Below are positions 6,078 through 12,912 of a stretch of DNA of 12,912 nucleotides, one piece after another. The notes below the pieces were generated by a model. It had not been told where the DNA came from, ran no database searches, and saw nothing but the letters and a program-made list of their open reading frames with translations. The DNA lies in contig JACQTZ010000007.1 of assembly GCA_016210515.1 (NCBI GenBank), forward strand, positions 1 to 12,912. The letters run 5' to 3'. Source of the stretch: Chloroflexota bacterium (GTDB taxonomy: Bacteria > Chloroflexota > Dehalococcoidia > UBA2985). Numbering within the stretch: position 1 is the first letter of the stretch; each line of letters opens with the position of its first letter. Made by a program: the position numbers and the translations under genes.

Positions 6078-6389
6078 ATGAAATCCGAGAATCTGTACGC
6101 GGGCTTTGTGCAGCTTCACATCCTTCACCACGCCTCCAAAGGCCCTATCTTTGGGCTGTGGATTGTGGAGGAGCTGGCACGCCACGGCTACCGGCTGAGC
6201 CCCGGAACCCTTTACCCCGCCTTCCACCGGATGGAGAGCGCTGGCTACCTGACCTCCCAGCGCGAACTGGTGGACGGGCACTTCCGACGGCTCTACTCTA
6301 TCACGTCGGCGGGCCTGGAAACCCTGGCGCAGGCCAAGGACAGGGTGCGGGAGCTGTTCGGCGAGTTATTCGAGGAGCACCGTGCATAG
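6078..6389 (+). CDS. PadR-family transcriptional regulator
   Basis: A 103-residue protein with the PadR winged-helix domain across nearly its whole length. An N-terminal helix (LYAGFVQLHILHHASKGPIFG) is followed by IVEELARHGYRLSPGTLYPAFHRMESAGYL, where GTLYP is the family's most recognisable recognition-helix motif, and then the wing (GHFRRLYSITSAG). A short C-terminal helix would serve dimerisation; it is a short, s-PadR-like form. Such proteins repress efflux or detoxification genes and release DNA on binding small hydrophobic ligands. The GTG of the next gene overlaps its stop, and two ABC exporter genes follow, so these are the likely targets. The start is fixed by the promoter eight bases upstream. 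Confidence 0.92.
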   Translation: MKSENLYAGFVQLHILHHASKGPIFGLWIVEELARHGYRLSPGTLYPAFHRMESAGYLTSQRELVDGHFRRLYSITSAGLETLAQAKDRVRELFGELFEEHRA

Positions 6390-6738
6390 CAAAGCAGCCA
6401 GGCAGGGCACGTGCGGCACCTGCACCATCCAGCTTGTGCGCATCGCCTATCGGCGGGCTCCGTGGTTCCGAGTGGTGCGCGAGCCGCTCAAGTGGGGAAT
6501 GATAATCATGGGGTGGCTTTATCGCGTGGACCCGCGGGCGTATACCGTCCCCACCCAGGGCTGCATCGGCTGTCTCCGCTTCACCAAGACGGGGCTGAGA
6601 GAGCGGTCGGCCCTGTTCCGATGGCTGAACGCCCGCGTAAATCCCGTCTTCGACCGCATCCTGGAGGGGTCTATCGTGACAAAGGAGGAGCTGGCCGAGG
6701 CGAAGAGGTATGCAGCCAAGGCTTGTCCAGGACCTTGA
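6382..6738 (+). CDS. Small protein with two CxxC motifs, function unknown
   Basis: A 118-residue product starting at GTG 6382, which overlaps the padR stop; GAGGAG lies four bases upstream, so translation is coupled to padR. It has CGTC at 11-14 and CIGC at 61-64 plus C115. The two CxxC pairs could bind zinc or an iron-sulfur centre, or form redox-active dithiols. Between them lies a mildly hydrophobic stretch (PLKWGMIIMGWLYRV, 35-49), too short and basic at its edges to be a confident membrane helix. The C-terminal half (ERSALFRWLNARVNPVFDRILEG, then VTKEELAEAKRYAAKA) looks helical. I do not recognise the family. The tight link to padR suggests a co-sensor, a redox partner of the regulator, or an accessory to the exporter; these are guesses from context. 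Confidence 0.75.
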   Translation: MHSKAARQGTCGTCTIQLVRIAYRRAPWFRVVREPLKWGMIIMGWLYRVDPRAYTVPTQGCIGCLRFTKTGLRERSALFRWLNARVNPVFDRILEGSIVTKEELAEAKRYAAKACPGP

Positions 6739-6745
6739 GGTGAAA

Positions 6746-6792
6746 AAGGAGGAACCAAGCTGAAGCAGCAGCCGGACTCCAATAGTCGGTAA
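6746..6792 (+). other. Strong Shine-Dalgarno followed by a CTG-initiated mini-frame
   Basis: AAGGAGG (6746-6752) is the best ribosome-binding site in this operon, yet no ATG, GTG or TTG follows at proper spacing. Seven bases later a CTG (6760) opens an 11-codon frame (LKQQPDSNSR, stop at 6790-6792). It may be a leader peptide upstream of the ABC genes, a start codon lost by mutation, or chance. Confidence 0.25.
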
Positions 6793-6821
6793 TACTAATC
6801 GCGAGGGAAGATCAGACCCAG

Positions 6822-8663
6822 ATGAAGAAAACAACAGAGGAATTTCGACTGCCAGAGAGAAACCCTCTGCGTCTTATGTCCTACCTCATGAAGTACAAGA
6901 GGCTGTTCTGGACACAGGCGGCAGGGGGAATCACCTATAATACCGTCATTGTCGCTGGGCCTATTCTCCTTGGCCGGGCGCTGGATGCCGCAGGCGCTCT
7001 CGAGAAAAGTGGTGTCTCACCAGAGAGGATCAGGATGCTGGCGTTATTCAGCATCCTGCTGGTTCTGGCCACGGTGTTTTTCCAATATGCACGCTACATC
7101 AAGCGCTGGTATCTGAGGAATATGACCAACCGGATCGCCTGCGATATGCGAGCAGGGCTTCTCTCCAGTGTTTTGAGGTACCCGATGACGAAGATTGAGG
7201 AGGAGTCTGTCGGCGATCTGATGTCACGGACAGTGGGTGATGTTGAGGAGATTACCTCTACAATGTATACCACAATAAACGAGATCTGGGACACCTTTCT
7301 CCTCATGATTTCCTATTTCATAGTTCTGATGTATTACGACTATCGCATTACCCTCATCGCCTCGCTGGGGGCACCCCTAGCTTTACTTGTTTCCGGATGG
7401 GTAAGGGGTCCTCTTTACCGCGTTTCAATGAACGCCCGCATATCTACCGCAGTTGTTTCTTCTCATCTTCAGAAAACGCTTAGCGGCCTTACCATATTGC
7501 GTCTTTTCGGACGTGAGGTGACGGAGACTGAAAGGCTGAAGGATTATAGCCGCAATCAGATGAAATGGAACATCAGGACCAGCCTTTTCCAGACAGGCAT
7601 GATGCCGGTCTATGCCACCGTCAGCTCTGTTGGAATCATCGTTGTGATCGGCATGGGAGCTGGCAAGGTAGTGGGAGGAGACTGGACTGTCGGCACCTTC
7701 GCCGCATATCTTTCCATGTTTACACTTATGGTCACGCGGACCCGGGTCGCTGCCCAGGTATTCAATCGATTTCATGCAGCCTCAGCTTCCTGGACCAGGA
7801 TAAAGACCAAGCTTCAAGAAAGCGCCGAAATGCAGGGAGAGGAACTGTCCCTTTCCGAGGTCGGACCCAGACAGGGAAGGCCAGACGTTTCAATGGGCTC
7901 TCCGCTTATTCGCGTAGAAAATCTCTCCTTCTCCTACCCCAAAAGCAATCACGAGGTATTGAACAACGTAAACTTCGTAGTGAACAGAGGGGATTTCGTT
8001 GGAGTTACCGGCCCCGTAGGTTCTGGGAAGAGCACTCTGGCAGTCCTCCTCACCGGCCTTTATCCATACTCCGGGAAGATTATTGTCCATGGCAGAGACC
8101 TGTCTTGCTGCTCTGGCGCTGAAAAGGCCGGCGTGCTCGCCTACTCAGGACAGGATGCCTTCCTGTTTTCTGCCAGCATTGCTCAGAACATAACCTTTCA
8201 GGAGAAATCAACCCTGTCGAAGGAGATGCTGTCGCGCCTTGACGAGGCCATCTACGTTTCGGCGCTCGCCGAAGACATGGCGTTATTCCCTCAAGGGCTT
8301 GAGACACAGATAGGAGAAGAGGGCATCAGAATTTCCGGCGGGCAGAGACAGCGTATCGCCCTTGCTCGCGCCATCTTCACAGGAAATCCCGTGTTTATCC
8401 TGGATGACCCCTTTTCGGCGGTTGATATCGGCACGGAGCAAAGGATAATCGAGCGGATGAATGAGAATCTCCAGGGCAGGACAATCATCCTCTTTTCACA
8501 CCGGCTGGCAGCTTTTACGACTGCCGATAAGGTTCTTGTGCTGGATAGGGGGCGACTCGTGGAGCAAGGAGACCATACAGAGCTTATGGCACTCGATGGC
8601 ATATACCAGAAGATTTACTCAGCACAGAGCTTTCTGCTTCAGGAGGCTCACACCAATGCCTAA
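6822..8663 (+). CDS. ABC exporter half-transporter, subunit 1 (degenerate catalytic site)
   Basis: The 613-residue protein has an N-terminal six-helix exporter domain (about 20-330) and a C-terminal nucleotide-binding domain. The latter shows the aromatic A-loop Y372, Walker A GPVGSGKST (397-405), Q444, signature ISGGQ (504-508), Walker B VFILDDP (524-530) and switch H560. The residue after the Walker B aspartate is D529 instead of the catalytic Glu, while the signature is intact. That pattern marks the non-catalytic-site subunit of a heterodimeric exporter of the BmrCD/TM287-288 type. It should pair with the next gene at the cytoplasmic membrane to export drugs, lipids or peptides; the substrate cannot be read from sequence. 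The ribosome-binding site is weak (GAGGGA, 13 bases upstream). Its stop overlaps the next start by eight bases. PadR control is inferred. Confidence 0.93.
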   Translation: MKKTTEEFRLPERNPLRLMSYLMKYKRLFWTQAAGGITYNTVIVAGPILLGRALDAAGALEKSGVSPERIRMLALFSILLVLATVFFQYARYIKRWYLRNMTNRIACDMRAGLLSSVLRYPMTKIEEESVGDLMSRTVGDVEEITSTMYTTINEIWDTFLLMISYFIVLMYYDYRITLIASLGAPLALLVSGWVRGPLYRVSMNARISTAVVSSHLQKTLSGLTILRLFGREVTETERLKDYSRNQMKWNIRTSLFQTGMMPVYATVSSVGIIVVIGMGAGKVVGGDWTVGTFAAYLSMFTLMVTRTRVAAQVFNRFHAASASWTRIKTKLQESAEMQGEELSLSEVGPRQGRPDVSMGSPLIRVENLSFSYPKSNHEVLNNVNFVVNRGDFVGVTGPVGSGKSTLAVLLTGLYPYSGKIIVHGRDLSCCSGAEKAGVLAYSGQDAFLFSASIAQNITFQEKSTLSKEMLSRLDEAIYVSALAEDMALFPQGLETQIGEEGIRISGGQRQRIALARAIFTGNPVFILDDPFSAVDIGTEQRIIERMNENLQGRTIILFSHRLAAFTTADKVLVLDRGRLVEQGDHTELMALDGIYQKIYSAQSFLLQEAHTNA

Positions 8664-10476
8664 TGGCAGCAGCAAAGACAGCAACATAACGATGTTATCC
8701 GTGGTGACAGAAGCCTTGGCGGCAACCTTTCGCAGGCTATGGTTTGTTTTCCTATTGCTCTTCATTAGTGCGATAACTGTAGCGCTTCTCGAACTTGTGC
8801 CAGCCCTCCTGCTAAAAAGGATAATCGACTCATATTTGAAGGTTGGTCAGTTGGATGGTATCTGGTTGATGGCAGCCTACTATGTTCTGGCATCAGTTGG
8901 CTCAAGTGTCATCGGCTTTGGACAGGTGTTCATCAACAGTTATCTTGGGCAGAATCTCGTGCTAGAGCTAAGGTTTGCGATGGCAGACCATCTGACAAAG
9001 CTGCCAATGAGCTACTACAATCGCACCCCGGTAGGCGACACGATGAGCCGTCTTACCTCCGATGCGGACACAGTTAATGCCATCTTTTCGCAGAGCGGAG
9101 GCGGAGGAGCGGGGGGAGGAGGGTTGAGCAATCTCCCGGTCGACGTGATAAAAATCATCGTTATTCTCATCGCCATGTTCGTTCTGAGCCCTGGGCTCAC
9201 TTTGATTGTGCTGGCAGCAGTGCCTGTTGTCTACTTTGTCTCCAGTTACTTCAGACAGAACACGTTCCGCCTGCAACTTCAGGTAAGAAGAACCGTCGGC
9301 GCCATCAACGCCTTCCTCCAGGAGACTTTCAGCGGCATGAGAATTGTTAAGACATACGGCAAAGAAAGCCAGTATGACGGATATTTCCAGAGACCACTGG
9401 GGGACAACCTCAAAGCATCTAACTCCGCCGCCGTTTACGACGCCTATTTCCCCGTCGTTATGCAGGTAATCCGGGTAGTAGCCATCGCTGCCGTCATCTG
9501 GTTTGGGGCGAAGACAGGGCTAGATGAGCGCCTGGCTATCAGCCTCGGTGGGCTTGCCGCCATGGCCGACCTGATAGGTCGGCTCTTTTCTCCTATCGAG
9601 GCTCTCGCCATGGAGTTTCAGACACTGCAACGAGCCTTGGCCGGTCTCAAACGGATATCGGAGTTGCTTGTTGAGAAGCCTGAGGAAAAAGACACCGCAG
9701 AGCGGGTTGCCTCGGTTAATCTGGCAAGATTTGATGGCAACGCTGCAGAGATAAAGAATCTATCTTTCGGCTACCAGCCGGGACGGCCAGTATTGAAGAA
9801 TGTCTCGCTTTCCGTCCTCCAGGGCAAGAGGATTGCTATTGTGGGCAGAACGGGGTCAGGCAAAACAACCCTCATGAACCTCATTGCCGGGCTATATCCC
9901 TCTGATGCGGGCACTATCTCTGTTTTGGGGTATGACCCCTACCAGGTTGACCCGCAAGACCGGAGGAGGCTGTTGGGGGTTGTACCACAGAATGTCCACC
10001 TCTTTGAGGGCACAATAAGGGAGAATATCACCTTGAGGGATGAGCAAATCCCTCGTGAAGCCGTAGAGAAAGCGGCACAAATGGTGGGTCTCCATGAGTA
10101 TGTTGTTGGGCTGGAAAAGGGCTATGATACCTTACTCGGAGTAGGAGGCATAAGGCTTTCCTTCGGGCAAAGCCAGCTTCTGTCTATGGCAAGAGCGGTT
10201 GTCTCAGACCCGGCGCTTCTCCTTCTGGATGAGCCGACGTCGGGCATGGATGCCGTCACTGAAGTGGCAATTTTCAAGGCTTTCCACACCATCAGCAAGG
10301 ACAGGTCACTCATCACTATAAGCCACCGCCTCTCCGGTATCGTTGACGCCGATGAGGTGCATATCATGGCTTCGGGCACGATTGTGCAGTCAGGTACGCC
10401 AGCAAAGCTTGCCGGCGAGAGCGGCTGGTATAGCGTCTTCCGTCAGCTTGAAGACCTTGGCTGGAAGATGGACTAG
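8656..10476 (+). CDS. ABC exporter half-transporter, subunit 2 (catalytic site)
   Basis: I place the start at ATG 8656 (606 residues), with AGGAGG at 8641-8646; an open frame reaching back to 8461 lies wholly inside the upstream gene. A six-helix exporter domain (about 25-330) is followed by a nucleotide-binding domain with A-loop Y373, Walker A GRTGSGKTT (397-405), Q445, signature LSFGQ (501-505, the usual first Gly replaced by Phe), Walker B LLLLDEP (521-527, catalytic E526) and H557. It supplies the catalytic Glu and a degenerate signature, exactly complementing subunit 1. The composite sites would be one consensus (its Walker motifs with ISGGQ) and one degenerate. Odd feature: residues 148-156 read GGGGAGGGG where the membrane domain normally enters its third helix. 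The overlap with subunit 1 points to coupled, stoichiometric synthesis. Confidence 0.93.
   Translation: MPNGSSKDSNITMLSVVTEALAATFRRLWFVFLLLFISAITVALLELVPALLLKRIIDSYLKVGQLDGIWLMAAYYVLASVGSSVIGFGQVFINSYLGQNLVLELRFAMADHLTKLPMSYYNRTPVGDTMSRLTSDADTVNAIFSQSGGGGAGGGGLSNLPVDVIKIIVILIAMFVLSPGLTLIVLAAVPVVYFVSSYFRQNTFRLQLQVRRTVGAINAFLQETFSGMRIVKTYGKESQYDGYFQRPLGDNLKASNSAAVYDAYFPVVMQVIRVVAIAAVIWFGAKTGLDERLAISLGGLAAMADLIGRLFSPIEALAMEFQTLQRALAGLKRISELLVEKPEEKDTAERVASVNLARFDGNAAEIKNLSFGYQPGRPVLKNVSLSVLQGKRIAIVGRTGSGKTTLMNLIAGLYPSDAGTISVLGYDPYQVDPQDRRRLLGVVPQNVHLFEGTIRENITLRDEQIPREAVEKAAQMVGLHEYVVGLEKGYDTLLGVGGIRLSFGQSQLLSMARAVVSDPALLLLDEPTSGMDAVTEVAIFKAFHTISKDRSLITISHRLSGIVDADEVHIMASGTIVQSGTPAKLAGESGWYSVFRQLEDLGWKMD
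9097..9123 (+). other. Glycine run in the membrane domain of ABC subunit 2
   Basis: Nine codons, eight of them glycine (GGA, GGC or GGG) around one alanine, followed by LSNLPVDV. The purine-rich G/A tract is prone to slippage. It sits between the intracellular helix (GDTMSRLTSDADTVNAIF) and the next membrane helix (VIKIIVILIAMFVL), where homologues have ordinary hydrophobic residues. Confidence 0.8.
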
Positions 10477-10555
10477 GATCACAAGAAACCTAGCTCTGAT
10501 GGCGTCGAACCTACCTTTGTTCTTGGACCTCTGCAACTAGCTCTATGGAGGTTTC

Positions 10556-11776
10556 ATGGATGGAAACGGGACGGAAAAACGTTTGACGCGTTGGCTCCAT
10601 CCGCTGCTCCAAGTCTTTTGGGTCTCGCTACGGCTCGGTCTGACCTCGTTCGGCGGGCCTATTGCACATCTAGGCTACTTTCGTGAGGAGTATGTCAACC
10701 GCCGGAGGTGGCTGGATGAGCACACCTACGCCGACCTCGTTGCCCTGTGCCAGTTCCTTCCAGGCCCTGCCAGCAGCCAGGTAGGCATCGCCATCGGCAT
10801 CACTCGTGCAGGACTCCTGGGCGGCCTCGTATCCTGGCTGGGCTTCACCCTACCCTCAGCCATTGCACTCATTCTCTTCGCATATGGCGTCGCCTCGTTT
10901 GGGGATGTGGCCGGAACAGGCTGGCTGCACGGACTGAAGGTGGTAGCTGTGCCGGTGGTTGCCCTGGCGGTTTGGGGCATGGCCAGGAGCCTGTGCCCCG
11001 ATCGGCCCCGCATTACTCTGGCGATTCTTGCAGCGATAGCCATGCTGTTCTGGAAGGGTGCCATCGCCCAGGTCGGAGTGATCGCCCTGGGCGGGGTGCT
11101 GGGCTGGGTTCTGTTACGGGGAAGCGATTCGGCCTCTGCGCCAGAGCACCGTTTCCCTGTGGGCCACCGGCTGGCCCTTGCGGGCCTGGTGCTCTTCGCC
11201 GCGCTCCTCGTAGGACTCCCGCTCCTGCGCCAGGTCGTCCTGAGCCAACCTTTGCAAGTGTTCGACAGTTTTTACCGAACTGGCTCGCTGGTCTTTGGCG
11301 GTGGGCATGTCGTACTACCTCTCCTCCAGGCGGAAGTGGTGCCACCCGGATGGGTGACTACAGAGCAGTTCATAGCCGGTTACGGGGCAGCCCAGGCGGT
11401 TCCTGGCCCTCTTTTTACGTTCAGTGCCTACCTGGGTGCCACGATGGGCGTCCTGCCCGCACCCTGGCTAAGCGGCATATTCACCCTCTCGGCCATCTTC
11501 CTGCCATCTTTTCTGCTGGTCGCCGGCACGCTTCCCTTTTGGGACAGTCTGCGGTCGATAGGCTCCTTTCGCAAAGCCTTGATGGGCATCAACGCAGCCG
11601 TGGTTGGCCTGCTCTTGGCTGCTCTCTACGACCCCATCTGGATCAGTGCCATCGATGCACCGTCGGATTTCGCCTTGGGGCTGGCAGCCTTTGGGCTTCT
11701 GGCATTCTGGAAGTGCCCACCCTGGCTTGTGGTTGTCTTGACCTCCTTGGGAGGGGCTGTTCTTGCCAAGCTGTAG
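10556..11776 (+). CDS. chrA: Chromate transporter family protein (long, two-domain ChrA)
   Basis: The 406-residue membrane protein has the two homologous halves of a long-chain ChrA. Half 1 carries SFGGPIAHLGYF (31-42) and QFLPGPASSQVGIAIG (66-81). Half 2 carries VFGGGHVVLPLL (246-257) and AAQAVPGPLFTFSAYLG (278-294). About ten hydrophobic segments are visible. ChrA proteins export chromate or related oxyanions across the cytoplasmic membrane, lowering chromate accumulation; substrate in this organism is unproven. Start ATG 10556 is preceded by GGAGG four bases upstream. It lies 79 bp behind the ABC pair in the same direction. That gap contains a near-exact repeat of CTAGCTCTATGG (10490-10502 and 10537-10548) but no obvious terminator, so read-through from the ABC genes is possible. 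Confidence 0.93.
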   Translation: MDGNGTEKRLTRWLHPLLQVFWVSLRLGLTSFGGPIAHLGYFREEYVNRRRWLDEHTYADLVALCQFLPGPASSQVGIAIGITRAGLLGGLVSWLGFTLPSAIALILFAYGVASFGDVAGTGWLHGLKVVAVPVVALAVWGMARSLCPDRPRITLAILAAIAMLFWKGAIAQVGVIALGGVLGWVLLRGSDSASAPEHRFPVGHRLALAGLVLFAALLVGLPLLRQVVLSQPLQVFDSFYRTGSLVFGGGHVVLPLLQAEVVPPGWVTTEQFIAGYGAAQAVPGPLFTFSAYLGATMGVLPAPWLSGIFTLSAIFLPSFLLVAGTLPFWDSLRSIGSFRKALMGINAAVVGLLLAALYDPIWISAIDAPSDFALGLAAFGLLAFWKCPPWLVVVLTSLGGAVLAKL

Positions 11777-12274
11777 GCTCCCAATTTGTGGCTGTGCCTT
11801 CTGCTCGACCGCGAACACCGCCATCTGCGCGCAGGATGCAGCCAAGGTGTCTGGTAGGTGGAGATGCCCAAGGGCCCGTAAGGCGGTATGCCGCTGACGC
11901 CACTTGCCAGCCCTGTACCTGGTCCCGTTAATCAGCGCCCACAAGAGACAACTCAATCCCGCTCACCCTTGGTTGAGCGGGGTACAGCTTTGGCTGTTTC
12001 GAGAATCGTGTGTGCTAGCAAAGGGGATGACCGTGTTTCGTGAGAAATCCGCATGTCGAGCTTAAGCCCCCTGAGCGGGACTGCTGGCAGCAGCATAGAC
12101 CTGCATCGGGAAACACGGAGTTCGATTCCTACACGGTGAGCCAGCTAAACTCTTGTTAATCTTCTGCCCAACGATTGCAGGCAGGGTCTCATGCCGTTGG
12201 GTGACAAAATCCCCTTGTATCTCCAGGCTGGGAGTGTTACAGTTTACATGGATAGTACATATGTTCTCCAATGG
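11777..12274. other. Gap with inverted repeats; no supported gene
   Basis: About 500 bases without a convincing coding frame. Visible elements: a perfect 8-bp hairpin CCCGCTCA/TGAGCGGG (11958-11981), a second hairpin ACAGC-TTTG-GCTGT (11984-11997), a 9-bp inverted pair CCGTGTTTC (12031-12039)/GAAACACGG (12110-12118), and between those arms CTGCTG-G-CAGCAG (12081-12093). A T-loop-like GTTCGATTCC follows at about 12120-12129. Bases 11777-11950 carry no motif I recognise. The stretch separates chrA from a phage-type gene and may be the edge of a mobile segment. Confidence 0.5.
11958..11997 (+). terminator. Tandem hairpins downstream of chrA (possible terminator)
   Basis: CCCGCTCA, an 8-base loop and TGAGCGGG, then at once ACAGC-TTTG-GCTGT followed by only two to three T. 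The first stem is strong, but it lacks a proper T-run and lies about 180 bases past the chrA stop. It could be a terminator or a member of the CCCGCTCA repeat family seen elsewhere in the window. Confidence 0.3.
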
Positions 12275-12912
12275 ATGGCTGATATAATGCTACAAATTCA
12301 GGAAATTGAGCACGCGAGTTTGCGACCATGGAAAGACAACCCGAGACGAAATGACCACGCGATGGATGCAGTAGCTGAAAGCATACGCTCGTTTGGCTTC
12401 AATGTGCCTATTCTGTGCGATCAGAACTTGACCATTGTGGCAGGCCATACTCGTTAGAAGGCAGCTCAGAAACTGGGCATGGCGACAGTCCCCGTAATCG
12501 TGGTCGAGATGAACGATGCGCAGCGGCGGGCTTTCTCTATCGCTGACAACAAGACAGCCGAAATCGCCGACTGGGACTTTCCCAAGCTTTGGGACATCCT
12601 TGAAGAGCTTCGATCTGAGGACATTGACATCAAAAGCCTCGGTTTCAGCGACGAGGAGTTAAGGCGACTTCTCTTAGACAAGACCGCTGATGAGGATGCT
12701 GTTCCCGAGGTCAGCGATACGCCGCCGGTTACTCAGCCTGGAGACCTGTACGTCCTGGGTAACCATCGCCTGCTCTGCGGCGACTCCAGGGACCGCGATG
12801 TGCTGATGTTGCTCACCGAAGGCGGTCCTGTGGATCACGTATTTGGAGGGCCGCCTTACTTCAATCAAAGGGCCTATTCCCACTGGGACGAATATCAGGC
12901 GTACCTCTCGGA
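12275..12912 (+). pseudogene. ParB-domain DNA methyltransferase, interrupted by TAG, truncated by window end
   Basis: Read from the ATG at 12275 (12248 and 12287 are alternatives; none has a clear ribosome-binding site). An N-terminal ParB/sulfiredoxin-like domain shows LRPWKDNPRRND, ESIRSFGFNVPILCD and VAGHTR, where GHTR is the nucleotide-binding motif. A TAG at 12455-12457 directly follows GHTR, where relatives have a residue such as Leu or Tyr before KAAxKLG. The same frame then stays open to the last base: KAAQKLGMATVPVIVVE, FSIADNKTAEIADWD, GDLYVLGNHRLLCGDSRD and GGPPYFNQRAYSHWDEY. This is the layout of phage and plasmid ParB-N6/N4-methyltransferase fusions. The catalytic DPPY/SPPY motif reads GPPY, with Gly at 12848-12850. 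Nonsense codon plus altered catalytic residue suggest a decaying gene; stop-codon read-through or a sequencing error remain possible. Confidence 0.8.

Noticed and set aside
8461..8655. N-terminal extension of ABC subunit 2 back to 8461
   Set aside because: It lies entirely within subunit 1 in another frame, has no exporter-like sequence, and the ATG at 8656 has AGGAGG at suitable spacing.
10747..11931. Long open frame on the plus strand overlapping chrA
   Set aside because: It is frame-shifted within chrA, its product is Arg/Gly/Pro/Ser-rich with no domain, and the chrA frame carries all family motifs.
11777..11950. Remnant of a transposase on the minus strand after chrA
   Set aside because: The frame is open but I recognise no catalytic motif or family signature, and much of it continues antisense into chrA.
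12100..12146. tRNA gene 3' end (GTTCGATTCC followed by GAGCCA)
   Set aside because: The T-stem does not pair beyond three bases, no D- or anticodon arm can be placed, and the distance to a complementary acceptor strand is about 108 bases.

Overview
The window reads like a bacterial chromosome segment, most plausibly from an uncultured Chloroflexota (Dehalococcoidia-like) lineage. This is a style-based inference from the scattered GTCATTCTGAGGAGCGCAGC-type and CCTGAGCCTGTCGAAGG-type repeats that such genomes carry; no rRNA or other taxonomic marker is present. GC content looks higher in polA than in the defence-like and ABC genes, though I did not compute it.

Layout. (1) Bases 1-357 are a repeat-rich gap without a convincing gene. 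(2) The minus strand from 5975 down to 358 carries polA (complete, with nuclease, proofreading and polymerase motifs), a small nucleotidyltransferase-fold protein, an overlapping 72-aa charged protein, an AbiTii-domain protein and a four-helix membrane protein (DUF1461/TIGR01906 family). The last has a block of palindromic repeats inside its N-terminal coding region. (3) A roughly 100-bp divergent intergenic region holds strong promoters for polA (minus) and for a PadR regulator (plus). (4) The plus strand from 6078 to 11776 carries padR, a small CxxC/CxxC protein of unknown function, two half-size ABC exporters forming an asymmetric heterodimer, and a full-length chromate-transporter family (ChrA) protein. 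(5) After a ~500-bp gap with inverted repeats comes a ParB-domain/DNA methyltransferase gene of phage or plasmid type. It is interrupted by an in-frame TAG, has an altered catalytic motif, and runs off the window.

The most striking structure is at the 3' end of polA. The last ~13 codons, the stop and the overlapping ribosome-binding site occur twice, 740 bp apart (3171-3216 and 2431-2476). Both differences inside the codons are synonymous. The copies bracket the nucleotidyltransferase plus 72-aa pair, and each is followed directly by an accessory gene whose ribosome-binding site overlaps the polA stop. This looks like a cassette inserted at the polA terminus that left a usable polA tail on each side, next to an abortive-infection-type gene. 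No recombinase is visible here.

How the genes may work together. PadR regulators commonly control multidrug exporters, and here padR, the CxxC protein and the ABC pair run in the same direction with short gaps. An efflux module under PadR control, with chrA as a further transporter, is the simplest reading. The polA-linked accessory genes look like a defence or toxin-antitoxin-like set read through from the polA promoter. Functions beyond family level are inference.
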